A DNA stretch of 64,000 bases. Origin: Lichenibacterium minor. Lineage in GTDB: Bacteria; Pseudomonadota; Alphaproteobacteria; Rhizobiales; Beijerinckiaceae. The DNA lies in NCBI RefSeq assembly GCF_004137685.1, contig NZ_QYBB01000023.1, forward strand, positions 1 through 64,000, written 5' to 3'. The number at the start of each line of letters is the position of its first letter. Within the stretch, counting starts at the first letter, position 1. Below, in pieces: positions 31,848-40,733 of this stretch. Position numbers and translations under genes: made by a program. The notes beneath the pieces are model-generated. The model saw only the letters and a program-made list of their open reading frames with translations, was not told where the DNA came from and ran no database searches.

Positions 31848-32689
31848 CAATGCGCTCCCTGCGTCTTGGCCCGCGCCACGATCTGCGTCGGGTTGACGAA
31901 GCGCAGCGCCAGCAGCAGCCACACCAGCGTGGTGACCATGTAGACCACCGCCATCACGTCGACCTCCTGGCCGGCGCGGACGCCCGACGCGAAGACGGCG
32001 TAGTAGAGCGCCACCACGAGGGTCTGGCTCGTCGGGCCGGAGGTGAGGAAGGTCAGCTCGAACATCGCCACGGTCCGCACCAGCACGAGCAGCAGCGCCG
32101 CCAGCACGCCGGGGAGGAGCAGCGGCAGCAGCACGCGGATGAAGAGCTGCCACGTCGACGCGCCGAACACCCGCGCGGCGGCCTCGACCCGGGGGTCGAT
32201 CTGCTCGATGAAGGGGATCATCACCAGCACGACGAAGGGCACCGCGGGGACGAGGTTCGCCAGCACCACGCCGGCGAAGGAGCCGCCGAGCCCGACCCGG
32301 TAGAGCAGCGTCGCCATGGGGATGCCGTAGGTCAGCGGCGGCACCAGCAGCGGCAGCAGGAACACCAGCGTGGCGGCCCGCTTGCCCGGGAAGTCTCGGC
32401 GCGCCAGGGCGTAGGCGGCCGTGACGCCGAGCGCCCCCGAGATCAGCACCACGGCGCCCACGACCTGGAAGGTGACGACGAGCACGTCGGTGAGGCCGAA
32501 CTCGTCCCACGCGTCGGCATACCAGTGGGCCGTGAACCCCGCGGGCAGCCAGGTGCCGAGCCAGCGGGTGGACAGGCTGTCGATCACCACGGTGGCGATG
32601 AGCGCCAGGAGGTTCAGCACGAAGACCACCACGACGGCCCACACGGCCGTGCGCCACAGCTTCGACCCGATGCCGGTGTCGCGGATCAT
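31847..32689 (-). CDS. ABC transporter inner-membrane permease (second subunit)
   Basis: The 280-residue permease has six hydrophobic helices and the cytoplasmic EAA loop (EAAARVFGASTWQLFIRVLLPLLLPG) of binding-protein-dependent importers, in the PotC/AfuB-like group. It is coupled by four-base ATGA overlap to the first permease and by one base to uxuB. The position inside the uronate cluster makes a sugar acid or its oligomer the likely cargo. Confidence 0.9.
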   Translation of the reverse strand: MIRDTGIGSKLWRTAVWAVVVVFVLNLLALIATVVIDSLSTRWLGTWLPAGFTAHWYADAWDEFGLTDVLVVTFQVVGAVVLISGALGVTAAYALARRDFPGKRAATLVFLLPLLVPPLTYGIPMATLLYRVGLGGSFAGVVLANLVPAVPFVVLVMIPFIEQIDPRVEAAARVFGASTWQLFIRVLLPLLLPGVLAALLLVLVRTVAMFELTFLTSGPTSQTLVVALYYAVFASGVRAGQEVDVMAVVYMVTTLVWLLLALRFVNPTQIVARAKTQGAH

Positions 32690-33588
32690 CCCTTGGTGCC
32701 TCCGACAGGGCCGCGGTAGAACAGCGAGCGGGCGCCCAGCGCCAGCAGCACCACGACGAGCTGCACGGCGCCCATCACCATGGCGATGGCGGAGCCCAGC
32801 GACGCGTCGTAGCGCTCGAAGGCCGCCTGGTAGGCCGCGATGGAGATGACGTGGGTGGACCCCGCCGGCGCGCCGAGCAGCACCGCCGACGGGAAGACCG
32901 CGAAGGCCTGGACGAACGACAGGCAGAACGTCACGGCCAGCCCCGGCACGAGCAGGGGCAGGAAGATGCGGCCGAAGCGCCGCGCCGCGCCGGCGCCGAG
33001 GGTCGCGGCCGCATGTTCCAGCGCGGGGTCGATGCCGCTGACGTAGCTGAGCGTCAGCAGGAACGTGAACGGGAAGCCCGTGATCACCAGCGAAGCGAAC
33101 ACGCCCCAATAATTGTTGGTGAGCTTCAGCGGCGCGCCGATGACGTGGAGCGCCAGGAGCGTGCGGTTGAACCAGCCCTGCGGCCCGAGGTAGGTCAGCA
33201 GGCCCTGCGCGACCAGCACCGTGCCCAGCGTGACGGGCAGAACCAGGATGGTGGTGAGCAGCCTCTGGTTGGACATCAGCCGCACGCGAAAGGCGATGGG
33301 CACCGCGAGCAGGATGTTCAGCAGCGTCGTCGGGATCGCCAGGACCAGGGTGTTCCACACCGTTTCGCGCAGGAACGGGTCTGAGAAGAACGTCCGGTAG
33401 CTGGCGGTGAACGGGCCCACCTTGGGCTGCAGCGACAGAACGAGCCCGTAGACGAAGGGGTAGACGAACAGCGCCACGATCGCGAGCAGCGCCGGCACGA
33501 CCAGCATCGTGGTGCCGTCGATGCCCCGCGCGGCGAGCCGGACCCGCAGCGGGACCGCGGTCGGGCGCCCCGCCGGCACGGCGGTCAC
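32686..33588 (-). CDS. ABC transporter inner-membrane permease (first subunit)
   Basis: The 300-residue permease has six helices and the EAA-type loop (EHAAATLGAGAARRFGRIFLPLLVPG). The sequence type is that of PotB/spermidine-putrescine and Fe3+ importers, not of the usual carbohydrate MalF group. The start is GTG at 33588, overlapping the ATPase stop (GTGA). With the second permease it forms the membrane channel of the uronate-cluster importer. Confidence 0.9.
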   Translation of the reverse strand: MTAVPAGRPTAVPLRVRLAARGIDGTTMLVVPALLAIVALFVYPFVYGLVLSLQPKVGPFTASYRTFFSDPFLRETVWNTLVLAIPTTLLNILLAVPIAFRVRLMSNQRLLTTILVLPVTLGTVLVAQGLLTYLGPQGWFNRTLLALHVIGAPLKLTNNYWGVFASLVITGFPFTFLLTLSYVSGIDPALEHAAATLGAGAARRFGRIFLPLLVPGLAVTFCLSFVQAFAVFPSAVLLGAPAGSTHVISIAAYQAAFERYDASLGSAIAMVMGAVQLVVVLLALGARSLFYRGPVGGTKG

Positions 33589-34688
33589 GCGCCGCTCCCG
33601 GCGAAGACAAGGATCTGGTCCGGGCGGGCACCGAGCGTCACGCGCTCGCCCGTCGAAACGGGACGGTCCGAGCGGAAGAACAGCTCCGTGCCGTCGATCG
33701 CCTGGGCGGCCCCGAAGAAGGCGCGGCCGCGATACTCGCTGATCCGCACCGTGGCGACCACGCCGGAGGTCCCGGCCACGAGGTCCTCGGGCCGCACCAT
33801 CAGGGTCACGGGGTCGCCGGGCGACACGGGCGCGCGCACCGACACTTCCAGGCGAGCCCCGCAGGCTTCCACGGACGCGCGGCCGTTCGAGGCCGACACG
33901 ACCCGGCCCGCGAGCTTGGAGCGGTAGCCCATGAACTCGGCTACGTCGGCGTGGGCCGGGCGCTCGTAGAGTTCCTCGGGCGTCCCGGTCTGGCGGATGA
34001 GGCCGTCGCGCATCACCACGATGCGATCGGCCATCGACAGGGCCTCGTCCTGGTCGTGGGTGACGTAGATCGTGGTGGAGCCGATGGCCTCGTGGATGCG
34101 GCGGATCTCGGCGCGCATCTCGAGGCGCAGCTTGGCATCGAGGTTGGACAGCGGCTCGTCCATCAGCACCACGGGCGGCCGGATCACGATGGCGCGGGCG
34201 ATGGCCACCCGCTGCTGCTGCCCGCCGGACATCTGGCCCGGAAGCTTGTCGGCCTGGGCGCTGAGGCGCACCAGCGCCAAGGCCTCGTCGATGCGCTTCT
34301 CCGCTTCCCGGCGGGGCACGCGCTGCATGGCGAGGCCGAAGCCCACGTTGCGCCGCGCGTTCATGTGCGGAAACAGCGCGTAGCTTTGGAACACCATGCC
34401 GAAGCCGCGGCGCTCGGGCGGCAGCTCGTCGATGCGGCGGTCCCCCAGCGAGATCGTGCCGGCCGACAGCGGCTGCAGCCCCGCGATGCAGTTCAGCGCC
34501 GTGGTCTTGCCGCAGCCCGACGGGCCGAGCAGCGCCACGAATTCGCCGGGGCGGATCTCGAGGTCGAGGCCCTTCAGAGCCTGGAATCCGCCGAAGTCGC
34601 GCCGGAGCCCGGCGAGGCGCAGGGCCTCGCCGGAAGGTGCCGGGCGGGGCGGCGGGGCGTCGCGGGTGCTGGCCATCGTCATGGTCAT
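33585..34688 (-). CDS. ABC transporter ATP-binding protein (PotA/UgpC-like)
   Basis: The 367-residue importer ATPase has Walker A GPSGCGKTT, the Q-loop VFQSYALFPHMN, the signature QMSGGQQQRVAIARA, Walker B VVLMDEPLSNLD and the H-loop THDQDEA, followed by a C-terminal TOBE regulatory domain (GDPVTLMVRPEDL). Three in-frame ATGs (34688, 34682, 34676) are candidate starts. It lies 5 bp after the binding-protein gene. The family energises uptake of polyamines, iron or sugars. Confidence 0.9.
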   Translation of the reverse strand: MTMTMASTRDAPPPRPAPSGEALRLAGLRRDFGGFQALKGLDLEIRPGEFVALLGPSGCGKTTALNCIAGLQPLSAGTISLGDRRIDELPPERRGFGMVFQSYALFPHMNARRNVGFGLAMQRVPRREAEKRIDEALALVRLSAQADKLPGQMSGGQQQRVAIARAIVIRPPVVLMDEPLSNLDAKLRLEMRAEIRRIHEAIGSTTIYVTHDQDEALSMADRIVVMRDGLIRQTGTPEELYERPAHADVAEFMGYRSKLAGRVVSASNGRASVEACGARLEVSVRAPVSPGDPVTLMVRPEDLVAGTSGVVATVRISEYRGRAFFGAAQAIDGTELFFRSDRPVSTGERVTLGARPDQILVFAGSGA

Positions 34689-34693
34689 GGAGG

Positions 34694-35878
34694 TCAGCCC
34701 TTGCCGGCGCCGATGCGCTGGTCCCACAGGGTAAAGGCCGACACCATGCTCTTCGCGTCGAGCGGCACTTCGAGCGGGTGGTCGGCGATCAGCGCGTCGT
34801 AGTCCGGCCGGCCGAAGGTGCGGATGGCCTCCTGCGAGTCTTCGGGCGCCATGTCGAGCGTCACGCCCTTCACGGCCGGGCCCGGGTAGAAATAGCCCTG
34901 GTCGTAGGCATAGGCCTGCTGCTTCGGCTGCAGCATGAAGCCCATGAGGTCGATCAGCACGGCGAGCTTGTCGTCCGACACGCCCTTCGGCACCACCATG
35001 TAATGGGCGTCCGTCACCCAATGGAAGTTCTGCAGCGCCCCCACGGCGGCCTCCTTCGGCACGATGCCGAGCACGCGCGGGTTGATGTCCCATCCCGTGG
35101 TCGAGACGATGATGTCGCGCGTGCCCTCGCCGAGCTCCTTCATGGTCTGGGTGGTGCCGGCGGGGTAGTATTCGATGTTATCGCCCAGGGCCTTGAGGTA
35201 GTCCCAGGTCTTGGACCAGCCGTTGGCGGGATCGCGCGGGTCGGTGTCGCCCAGGATGTAGGGCAGGCCCATCAGCCACGTGCGGCCGGGCCCGGAGTTC
35301 GATGGCCGCGCGTAGATGAACTTGTTCTTGTTCTGGCGGGTGTAGTCGAGCAGCTCGGCCGCGGTCTTCGGCATCGCCTTGACCCGGTCCGGCATGTATT
35401 CGAGCAGCGGCCCGGAAGGGTAGTAGCTCACCACGCGGCCGTGATCGGCCGCGATGGCCTGCATCTTCAGGGCCTGCGGCAGGTACACGTCGGACGGCTT
35501 CGGCAGGTCTGCGGCATAGGGCGCGAGGTCGAGCCAGATGCCCTGGTCGAGCCCGGCCGACAGGGCGTCCGGTCCCGTCAGCACGAGGTCGATGTCCATG
35601 TGATCCGCGTCCTGCTGCGCCTTGATCTTGGCGGGCAGCTCGGGCGCCGGGGCCTTGGTGAAGACGAAGCGCGACACGACGTTCGGCTTCGCCTTGCGGT
35701 AGGACTCGATGGCCTTCTGCGTCAGCGCCAGGTTGCCCGCCACATCCACCACCGTGAGCGTGACGGGGCTCTTCGGCAGGGGCGGGGCCGCCCAGGCCCG
35801 GCCGGGCAGCAGCCCCGCCGCCGAAACCGCGCCGAGGCCGCCCAGAACCCGCCTGCGATCCACCATCTCATCCCCCAT
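34694..35878 (-). CDS. Periplasmic substrate-binding protein (Tat-like signal)
   Basis: The 394-residue protein begins VDRRRVLGGLGAVSAAGLLPGRAWA, a twin-arginine-like signal, and continues as a type II (PotD-like) extracellular solute-binding protein (AQQDADHMDIDLVLTGPDAL, KNKFIYARPSNSGPGRTWLMGLPYILGD). GAGAAGG precedes the ATG at 35878. It is the receptor for the importer next to it. Uronate uptake in alphaproteobacteria is more often by TRAP or MFS systems, so a PotD-type receptor in a uronate cluster is unusual. The ligand is not known. Confidence 0.87.
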   Translation of the reverse strand: MGDEMVDRRRVLGGLGAVSAAGLLPGRAWAAPPLPKSPVTLTVVDVAGNLALTQKAIESYRKAKPNVVSRFVFTKAPAPELPAKIKAQQDADHMDIDLVLTGPDALSAGLDQGIWLDLAPYAADLPKPSDVYLPQALKMQAIAADHGRVVSYYPSGPLLEYMPDRVKAMPKTAAELLDYTRQNKNKFIYARPSNSGPGRTWLMGLPYILGDTDPRDPANGWSKTWDYLKALGDNIEYYPAGTTQTMKELGEGTRDIIVSTTGWDINPRVLGIVPKEAAVGALQNFHWVTDAHYMVVPKGVSDDKLAVLIDLMGFMLQPKQQAYAYDQGYFYPGPAVKGVTLDMAPEDSQEAIRTFGRPDYDALIADHPLEVPLDAKSMVSAFTLWDQRIGAGKG

Positions 35879-35968
35879 CGCTGACGCCTTCTCACGAGGC
35901 GTGCCGTCGTTTCGGTGTCGTCTCCGCCGTCCCGGGCGATCGCTCGTCCGCGACGGGTCGTGCCGGCC

Positions 35969-35988
35969 GGCGGTCGGCGCCAACCGCC
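35969..35988. other. 20-bp imperfect inverted repeat between uxaC and the transporter genes
   Basis: GGCGGTCGGC / GCCAACCGCC form 10-base arms with a single mismatched pair, directly after the uxaC stop (35993) and 90 bp before the receptor start on the minus strand. It may be a partial terminator or a processing hairpin that sets transporter level relative to the isomerase. There is no T-tract. Confidence 0.4.
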
Positions 35989-35992
35989 CGTG

Positions 35993-37393
35993 TCACAGCC
36001 TGTAGGCCGCCTTGGCGAGCCCGTAGGCGAGGTCGTGGGCCAGGTCGTGGGCCTCGTCCTCGTCCAGCCGGTGCTCGGCGACGAGGCGCGCCAGGTGACC
36101 GCAGTCGATCCGGCGCGCCATGTCGTGGCGCGCCGGGATCGACAGGTAGGCGCGGGTGTCGTCGTTGAAGCCGACCGTGTTGGCGAAGCCCGCCGTTTCG
36201 GTGGCGATCTCGCGGAAACGCCGCATCCCGTCCGGGCTGTCGAAGAACCACCAGGGCGGCCCGAGGCGCAGCGCGGGGTAGTGCCCGGCCAGCGGCGCCA
36301 GCTCGCGGCCGTACTGGGCCTCGTCAAGCGTGAACAGCACCAGCGTCAGGCGCGGGTCGTTGCCGAAGCGGTCGAGCAGCGGCTTCAGGGCGTGGACGTA
36401 GCCGGTCGGCTGCGGGATGTCGGCACCCTTGTCGAGGCCGAAGCGGGCGAAGACCTGGGGGTTGTGGTTGCGCACCGAACCCGGGTGGAGCTGCATCGTC
36501 AGCCCGTCCTCGACGCTCATGCCGGCCATCTCGGTCAACATCTGGGCGCGGAACAGCTCGGCATCCTCCGCCGAAACCGGTCCGGCCATCACGCGGTCGA
36601 ACAGCGCCGACGCTTCCGCGGCACCAAGGTCGGCGGTGCGGGCGGTCGGGTGGCCGTGGTCGGTCGCGGTGGCGCCGAGCGACCGGAAGAAGGCCCGCCG
36701 CGCCCGATGCGCCGCGAGGGAGCCCGACCAGGTGACGGGCTCGCCCGCCAGCGCGCAGAGCCGGGCGACGTCCTCCCTGAAGGTCGCCCGGTCGGGGTCG
36801 ACCACGGCGTCCGGGCGGTACGTCGGCAGCACGCGGCCGCTCCAGCCGCAATCGCGCAGGGCGGCATGGTGGTGGAGGTCGTCGAGCGCGGCGTCGGTGG
36901 TCGCGATCGCCTCGATGCCGAAGCGCTCGTAGAGGGCGCGCGGCCGAAGCTCCGGCCGGCCGATCGCGTCCGCGATGGCGTCGTAGAGGCGGTCGGCGTT
37001 GCCCGGCGTGAGGCGCTCGTCAATGCCGAACACGGTTTCCAGCGCGTGCTCGAACCACAGCCGCGTGGGCGTGCCGCGGAACAGGGGGTAGTGCCGCGCG
37101 AAGAGCCGCCAGATGGCCCGCCCGTCCGTTTCCGTCGGCCCACCGTCGCGCCGCGGCACGCCGAGGGCTTCGAGCGGCACGCCCTGGGAATACAGCATGC
37201 GGAACACGTAGTGGTCCGGCACCACGAAGAGCTGCGCGGGGTCCGGGAACGCCCGGTCCTCGGCGTACCAGGCCGGCTCGGTGTGGCCGTGCGGCGACAG
37301 GATCGGCAGCCCCGACACCGCGCCGTAGAGCCGGCGTGCGATGCCGCGGGTCCCGGGGTCGACGGGGAGCAGCCTGTCGGGGTGGAGGGCCAT
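35993..37393 (-). CDS. uxaC: Glucuronate/galacturonate isomerase
   Basis: The 466-residue protein is UxaC of the amidohydrolase superfamily. It interconverts D-glucuronate with D-fructuronate and D-galacturonate with D-tagaturonate, the entry step of the pathway. The metal-binding His35 and His37 lie in LSPHGHTEPAWY; MQLHPGSVRNHNP, WWFFDSPDGM and NTVGFNDDTRAY are further family landmarks. The length equals the E. coli enzyme within a few residues. It is the promoter-proximal gene of the minus arm, divergent from gntR across a palindromic operator candidate. Confidence 0.94.
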   Translation of the reverse strand: MALHPDRLLPVDPGTRGIARRLYGAVSGLPILSPHGHTEPAWYAEDRAFPDPAQLFVVPDHYVFRMLYSQGVPLEALGVPRRDGGPTETDGRAIWRLFARHYPLFRGTPTRLWFEHALETVFGIDERLTPGNADRLYDAIADAIGRPELRPRALYERFGIEAIATTDAALDDLHHHAALRDCGWSGRVLPTYRPDAVVDPDRATFREDVARLCALAGEPVTWSGSLAAHRARRAFFRSLGATATDHGHPTARTADLGAAEASALFDRVMAGPVSAEDAELFRAQMLTEMAGMSVEDGLTMQLHPGSVRNHNPQVFARFGLDKGADIPQPTGYVHALKPLLDRFGNDPRLTLVLFTLDEAQYGRELAPLAGHYPALRLGPPWWFFDSPDGMRRFREIATETAGFANTVGFNDDTRAYLSIPARHDMARRIDCGHLARLVAEHRLDEDEAHDLAHDLAYGLAKAAYRL

Positions 37394-37445
37394 GGCGCGT
37401 TTCCGATGCGGACCCTGGTCGATCCGCTTGGCGACCATGAACAAC

Positions 37446-37463
37446 TGATATACTAGTATGTCA
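37446..37463. promoter_or_regulatory. Palindromic operator candidate for the hexuronate regulator
   Basis: TGATATACTAGTATGTCA is an 18-bp palindrome with one mismatched pair; its centre ATACTAGTAT is perfect. It lies in the short gap between divergent uxaC (start 37393) and gntR (start about 37479). FCD-type GntR regulators, including UxuR and ExuR, bind AT-rich palindromes of this size centred on TATA or TAGTA-like steps. The AT-rich sequence stands out in this GC-rich window. Confidence 0.65.
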
Positions 37464-37478
37464 ATAGGGGGTGGAACG

Positions 37479-38216
37479 ATGGAGGGGAGCGTGTCCGGCA
37501 AGGGCGCCGTCGCGCGCGGGCGGCAGGCCGGGATCCGGTGTCCGGCGACCCGGGCCGGGAGCCCCATGACGGCGGCGGGCGCGATCGCGACCGCGTTGCG
37601 CGACGACATCGTCGGCATGGCGATCCTGCCCCGCACGCCGCTGCGCGATGCGGCGCTCTGCGAACGGTTCGGCACGAGCCGCACGCCGGTGCGCGAAGCT
37701 CTGATTCGCCTCGGCGAGGAGGGGCTCGTCGACATCCTGCCGCAGTCCGGCACCTTCGTGTCGCGCATCCCGCTCGACGCCATCCCGGAAGCCGTCCTGG
37801 TGCGCCAGGCCCTCGAAGGGGTGACGGTGGAGGGCGCGGCGGCCCGGGGCGGGAGTGCCGCGGCGGCCCGGCTCGACGCCGCCATCGGCGCGCAGCGGCA
37901 GCTCGCGCTGCGCGGCGACACGCGCGGGTTCCACGAAGCCGACGAGGCGTTCCACGAGGCCATCGCGCTGCTCGCGGGCCACCCGAACATCTGGCGGCTG
38001 CTGCGCCAGGTGAAGGTGCAGCTCGACCGCGCGCGCCGCCTCACCCTGCCGGCGCTGGGCCGCATGGACCAGGTGATCGCCGAGCACGCAACGATTCGCG
38101 ACGCCGTGGCGGCGGGCGACGCCGGCCGTGCGAGGTCCGCCATGACGGCGCATCTCGGCGTGGTGGTGCCGGACGTCGCGCGCCTGCGCGACCTCCACCC
38201 CGATTTTTTCATCTGA
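37479..38216 (+). CDS. GntR-family (FCD domain) transcriptional regulator of hexuronate genes
   Basis: The 245-residue protein has a winged helix (ALCERFGTSRTPVREALIRLGEEGLV) and an all-helical FCD ligand domain with the metal/ligand His positions (FHEADEAFHEAIALLAGHPN). By family and context it senses a pathway intermediate and represses the uxaC and uxuA arms. An ATG at 37458 lies inside the operator palindrome and is less likely than 37479, which follows GGGGGTGGA. An ATG at 37566 gives a shorter form. Confidence 0.87.
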   Translation: MEGSVSGKGAVARGRQAGIRCPATRAGSPMTAAGAIATALRDDIVGMAILPRTPLRDAALCERFGTSRTPVREALIRLGEEGLVDILPQSGTFVSRIPLDAIPEAVLVRQALEGVTVEGAAARGGSAAAARLDAAIGAQRQLALRGDTRGFHEADEAFHEAIALLAGHPNIWRLLRQVKVQLDRARRLTLPALGRMDQVIAEHATIRDAVAAGDAGRARSAMTAHLGVVVPDVARLRDLHPDFFI

Positions 38217-38226
38217 AGGAGCAGGC

Positions 38227-39411
38227 ATGCGGCAGGGTTGGAGATGGTACGGGCCGGACGCTTTCGTTTCGCTCGACGACGTGCGCCAGGCCGGCGCGAC
38301 CGACATCGTGTCGGCGCTGCACGCCGTGCCGATCGGCGAAGCCTGGTCCCGCGCCGCGGTGGCGGAGCGCAAGCAGCTCATCGAGGCCACGCCCCCCGGC
38401 CGCACGCCGCTCCGCTGGTCCTGCGTCGAAAGCATCCCGATCCCGGACGCGGTGAAGCGCCGCGGCGGCGCGGCCAAGGCCGAGATCGAGAGCTGGATCG
38501 CCTCGCTCGAAGCGGTGGCGGACTGCGAGATCGACACGATCTGCTACAACTTCATGCCGGTGGTCGACTGGACGCGCACCGACATCGACCACGTGCTGCC
38601 GACCGGCGCGACCGCGATGCGCTTCGACCAGGACCGCTTCGCCGCCTTCGACCTCCACATCCTGCGCCGCCCCGGCGCCGAGGCGGACTATTCCGAAGCC
38701 GATCGGGCGCGGGCGCGGGCCGCCTTCGACGCCATGCCGGACGAGGGCGTCGCCGAGCTGACCCGGACCATCGCGTCGGCGCTGCCCGGATCGACGACGG
38801 AGCCCATGACGGTGGACGGGTTCCGCGACAAGCTCGACCAATATCGCGAGGTCGACGCCGCGCGGCTGCGCCGGCACCTGATCGAGTTCCTCGCCGCCGT
38901 GACCCCCGCCGCGGAAGCGCGCGGCGTGACGCTGACGCTGCACCCGGACGACCCGCCGCGCCCGCTGTTCGGCCTGCCGCGCGTGGCCTCGACGGGCGAC
39001 GACTATGCGGCGCTGTTCGAGGCCGTGCCGTCGCGGGCGAACGGCATGTGCTTCTGCACCGGGTCGCTCGGCGTGCGGGCCGACAACGACCTGCCCGCCA
39101 TCGCCCGCCGCTTCGCGGACCGGATCGGCTTCGCGCACCTTCGGGCGACGAAGCGCGAAGCCGACCCGCGCTCGTTCCACGAATCCGATCACCTCGACGG
39201 GGACGTCGACATGGTGGCGGTGCTGCGCGAGCTGGTGGCGGCCGAGGGGCGTCGGGGGGGCCCGATCCTGTTCCGCCCCGACCACGGCCACCGCATGCTC
39301 GACGACCTCGCCAAACCCGTCAGCCCCGGCTACCCCGCGATCGGGCGCTTGAAGGGTCTTGCGGAGCTGCGCGGCATCCTCCACGCGATCGGGGCGAAGC
39401 CGCACGCCTGA
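38227..39411 (+). CDS. uxuA: Mannonate dehydratase
   Basis: The 394-residue protein is UxuA, converting D-mannonate to 2-keto-3-deoxygluconate in the glucuronate branch. It opens QGWRWYGPDAFVSLDDVRQAGATDIVSALH, as the family does, and carries the metal-site segments LTLHPDDPP, GMCFCTGSLGVRADND, FAHLRA, FHESDHLDGDVDM and FRPDHGHRML. It starts 10 bp after gntR with AAGGAG and forms the plus arm of the divergent regulon. Confidence 0.94.
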   Translation: MRQGWRWYGPDAFVSLDDVRQAGATDIVSALHAVPIGEAWSRAAVAERKQLIEATPPGRTPLRWSCVESIPIPDAVKRRGGAAKAEIESWIASLEAVADCEIDTICYNFMPVVDWTRTDIDHVLPTGATAMRFDQDRFAAFDLHILRRPGAEADYSEADRARARAAFDAMPDEGVAELTRTIASALPGSTTEPMTVDGFRDKLDQYREVDAARLRRHLIEFLAAVTPAAEARGVTLTLHPDDPPRPLFGLPRVASTGDDYAALFEAVPSRANGMCFCTGSLGVRADNDLPAIARRFADRIGFAHLRATKREADPRSFHESDHLDGDVDMVAVLRELVAAEGRRGGPILFRPDHGHRMLDDLAKPVSPGYPAIGRLKGLAELRGILHAIGAKPHA

Positions 39412-39421
39412 CCACCGCGCC

Positions 39422-40036
39422 TCAGGGATACAGGCGCTGCTTGGCCCAGGGGCCTTCCGTGCCGCCGCGGCGGAACACGATCCGGTCGTGCAAGCGGTTG
39501 GCGCGGTCGGCCCAGAACTCGATCTGGTACGGCTTGACGCGGAAGCCGTGCCAATAGGCGGGGCGGGGGATGGGCCGGTCGCGGTAGTCCGCTTCGAGCG
39601 CGGCCACGCGGTCTTCCAGCGTCGCGCGGCTGTCGAGCGGGCGCGACTGCTGGCTCGCGATGGCGCCGATGCGGGAGCGGGGGTGCCGGCTGTCGAAGTA
39701 GGCGTCGGATTCGGCGTCGGACACGGATTCCACCGACCCGCGCACGCGGATCTGGCGGTTCAGGCTCTTCCAGTAGAGGACGAAGGCCGCTTCGGCATGT
39801 GCGGCCAGCTCCTCGCCCTTGGCGCTTTCGGCGTTGGTGTAGAAGGTGAAGCCGCGCGGGTCCTTGCCCTTGAGCAACACGGTGCGGACGTCCGGCCGCC
39901 CGTCGCGGTCCACCGTGGCGAGCTGGATCGCGTTGGGGTCGCGCGGCTCGCTGGCCGTCGCTTCCGCCATCCAGGCGTCGAACAGGGCGTCGGGGTCGTC
40001 CGAAAGGGTGAAGTCACCCGAATTTAACGCGCTCAC
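39422..40036 (-). CDS. pdxH: Pyridoxamine 5'-phosphate oxidase
   Basis: The 204-residue FMN enzyme makes pyridoxal phosphate from PNP or PMP. Family segments are present: NAIQLATVDRDGRPDVRTVLLKG, FTFYTNAESAKGEEL, FVLYWKSLNRQIRVRG, SRIGAIASQQS and the C-terminal DRIVFRR ... RLYP. The GTG at 40036 is chosen because GGAAGGA lies 8 bp upstream and homology begins nearby. The open frame extends further but without family sequence. It is convergent with uxuA and divergent from the lipoprotein gene. Confidence 0.93.
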   Translation of the reverse strand: MSALNSGDFTLSDDPDALFDAWMAEATASEPRDPNAIQLATVDRDGRPDVRTVLLKGKDPRGFTFYTNAESAKGEELAAHAEAAFVLYWKSLNRQIRVRGSVESVSDAESDAYFDSRHPRSRIGAIASQQSRPLDSRATLEDRVAALEADYRDRPIPRPAYWHGFRVKPYQIEFWADRANRLHDRIVFRRGGTEGPWAKQRLYP

Positions 40037-40078
40037 GCTAAGTCCTTCCGTGTCGTTGCGGGTGGGGGGGGGCGGGCG

Positions 40079-40594
40079 GTGAAGCGAAGGTTGCGTTGCC
40101 GTCCCCGGGACCCCCACACCGATCTAATCCGCCCCCCGGAGCCGAACAACCGCGCGCGGCATCGCGTCGGCGGTGCGGCCTGCCGGTGCGCCGCGGTGGC
40201 GCTCCTGGCCGTCGCGACCTCGGCCTGCTCGCTGTCGATCCCGATCTCCGGCATCGAGGCCGACGACACGCCGACGGGTGGCATCGACCGCACCGTCGCG
40301 CTGCTGTCGCCCTCGCTCGACCGGGAAGACCTGCGTCGCGCCCGCGCCGCCATGGCGGTGGCGCTCGATCCCCAGGGCGACGGCGCGCGCTCCGCGTGGC
40401 GGAACGCGCAGACCGGCTCCCACGGCGCCTTCACGGCCGCGGCCCCGCCCTTCGCGGACCACGACCGCGTGTGCCGTCGCTTCTCCGGCGAGGTGACGCC
40501 GCTCGGCGGAAAGGAACGGCGCCTGTCGGGCTCGGCGTGCCGCGACGGGGACGGAACCTGGGTGATGCGGGCGGGAGAAAGCGGCAAAGCCTGA
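40079..40594 (+). CDS. Lipoprotein, RT0821/Lpp0805-like surface protein
   Basis: The 171-residue protein has a long basic N terminus, a hydrophobic segment and a lipobox (VATSAC, lipidated Cys50). The mature domain ends AWRNAQTGSHGAF ... VCRRFSGEV ... LSGSACRDGDGTWVM, the pattern of the RT0821/Lpp0805 and 17-kDa surface antigen-related proteins. It starts at GTG 40079 behind a G-rich site. The pdxH / lipoprotein / DnaJ-like arrangement is typical of Hyphomicrobiales. Function is unknown. Confidence 0.8.
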   Translation: MKRRLRCRPRDPHTDLIRPPEPNNRARHRVGGAACRCAAVALLAVATSACSLSIPISGIEADDTPTGGIDRTVALLSPSLDREDLRRARAAMAVALDPQGDGARSAWRNAQTGSHGAFTAAAPPFADHDRVCRRFSGEVTPLGGKERRLSGSACRDGDGTWVMRAGESGKA

Positions 40595-40733
40595 GCGGAC
40601 GCGCGTCGATCGGCCCGCGCCATCCTGCCGAGCGCCGGCCGCGCGGCTTGCTGCCGCGGGCTTTCGGCCCCATGTCCAGCGCGACAGGTTTCTCGACGCG
40701 CCGCACCGGCGCGCGCCCGCCACGAGTCACGAG

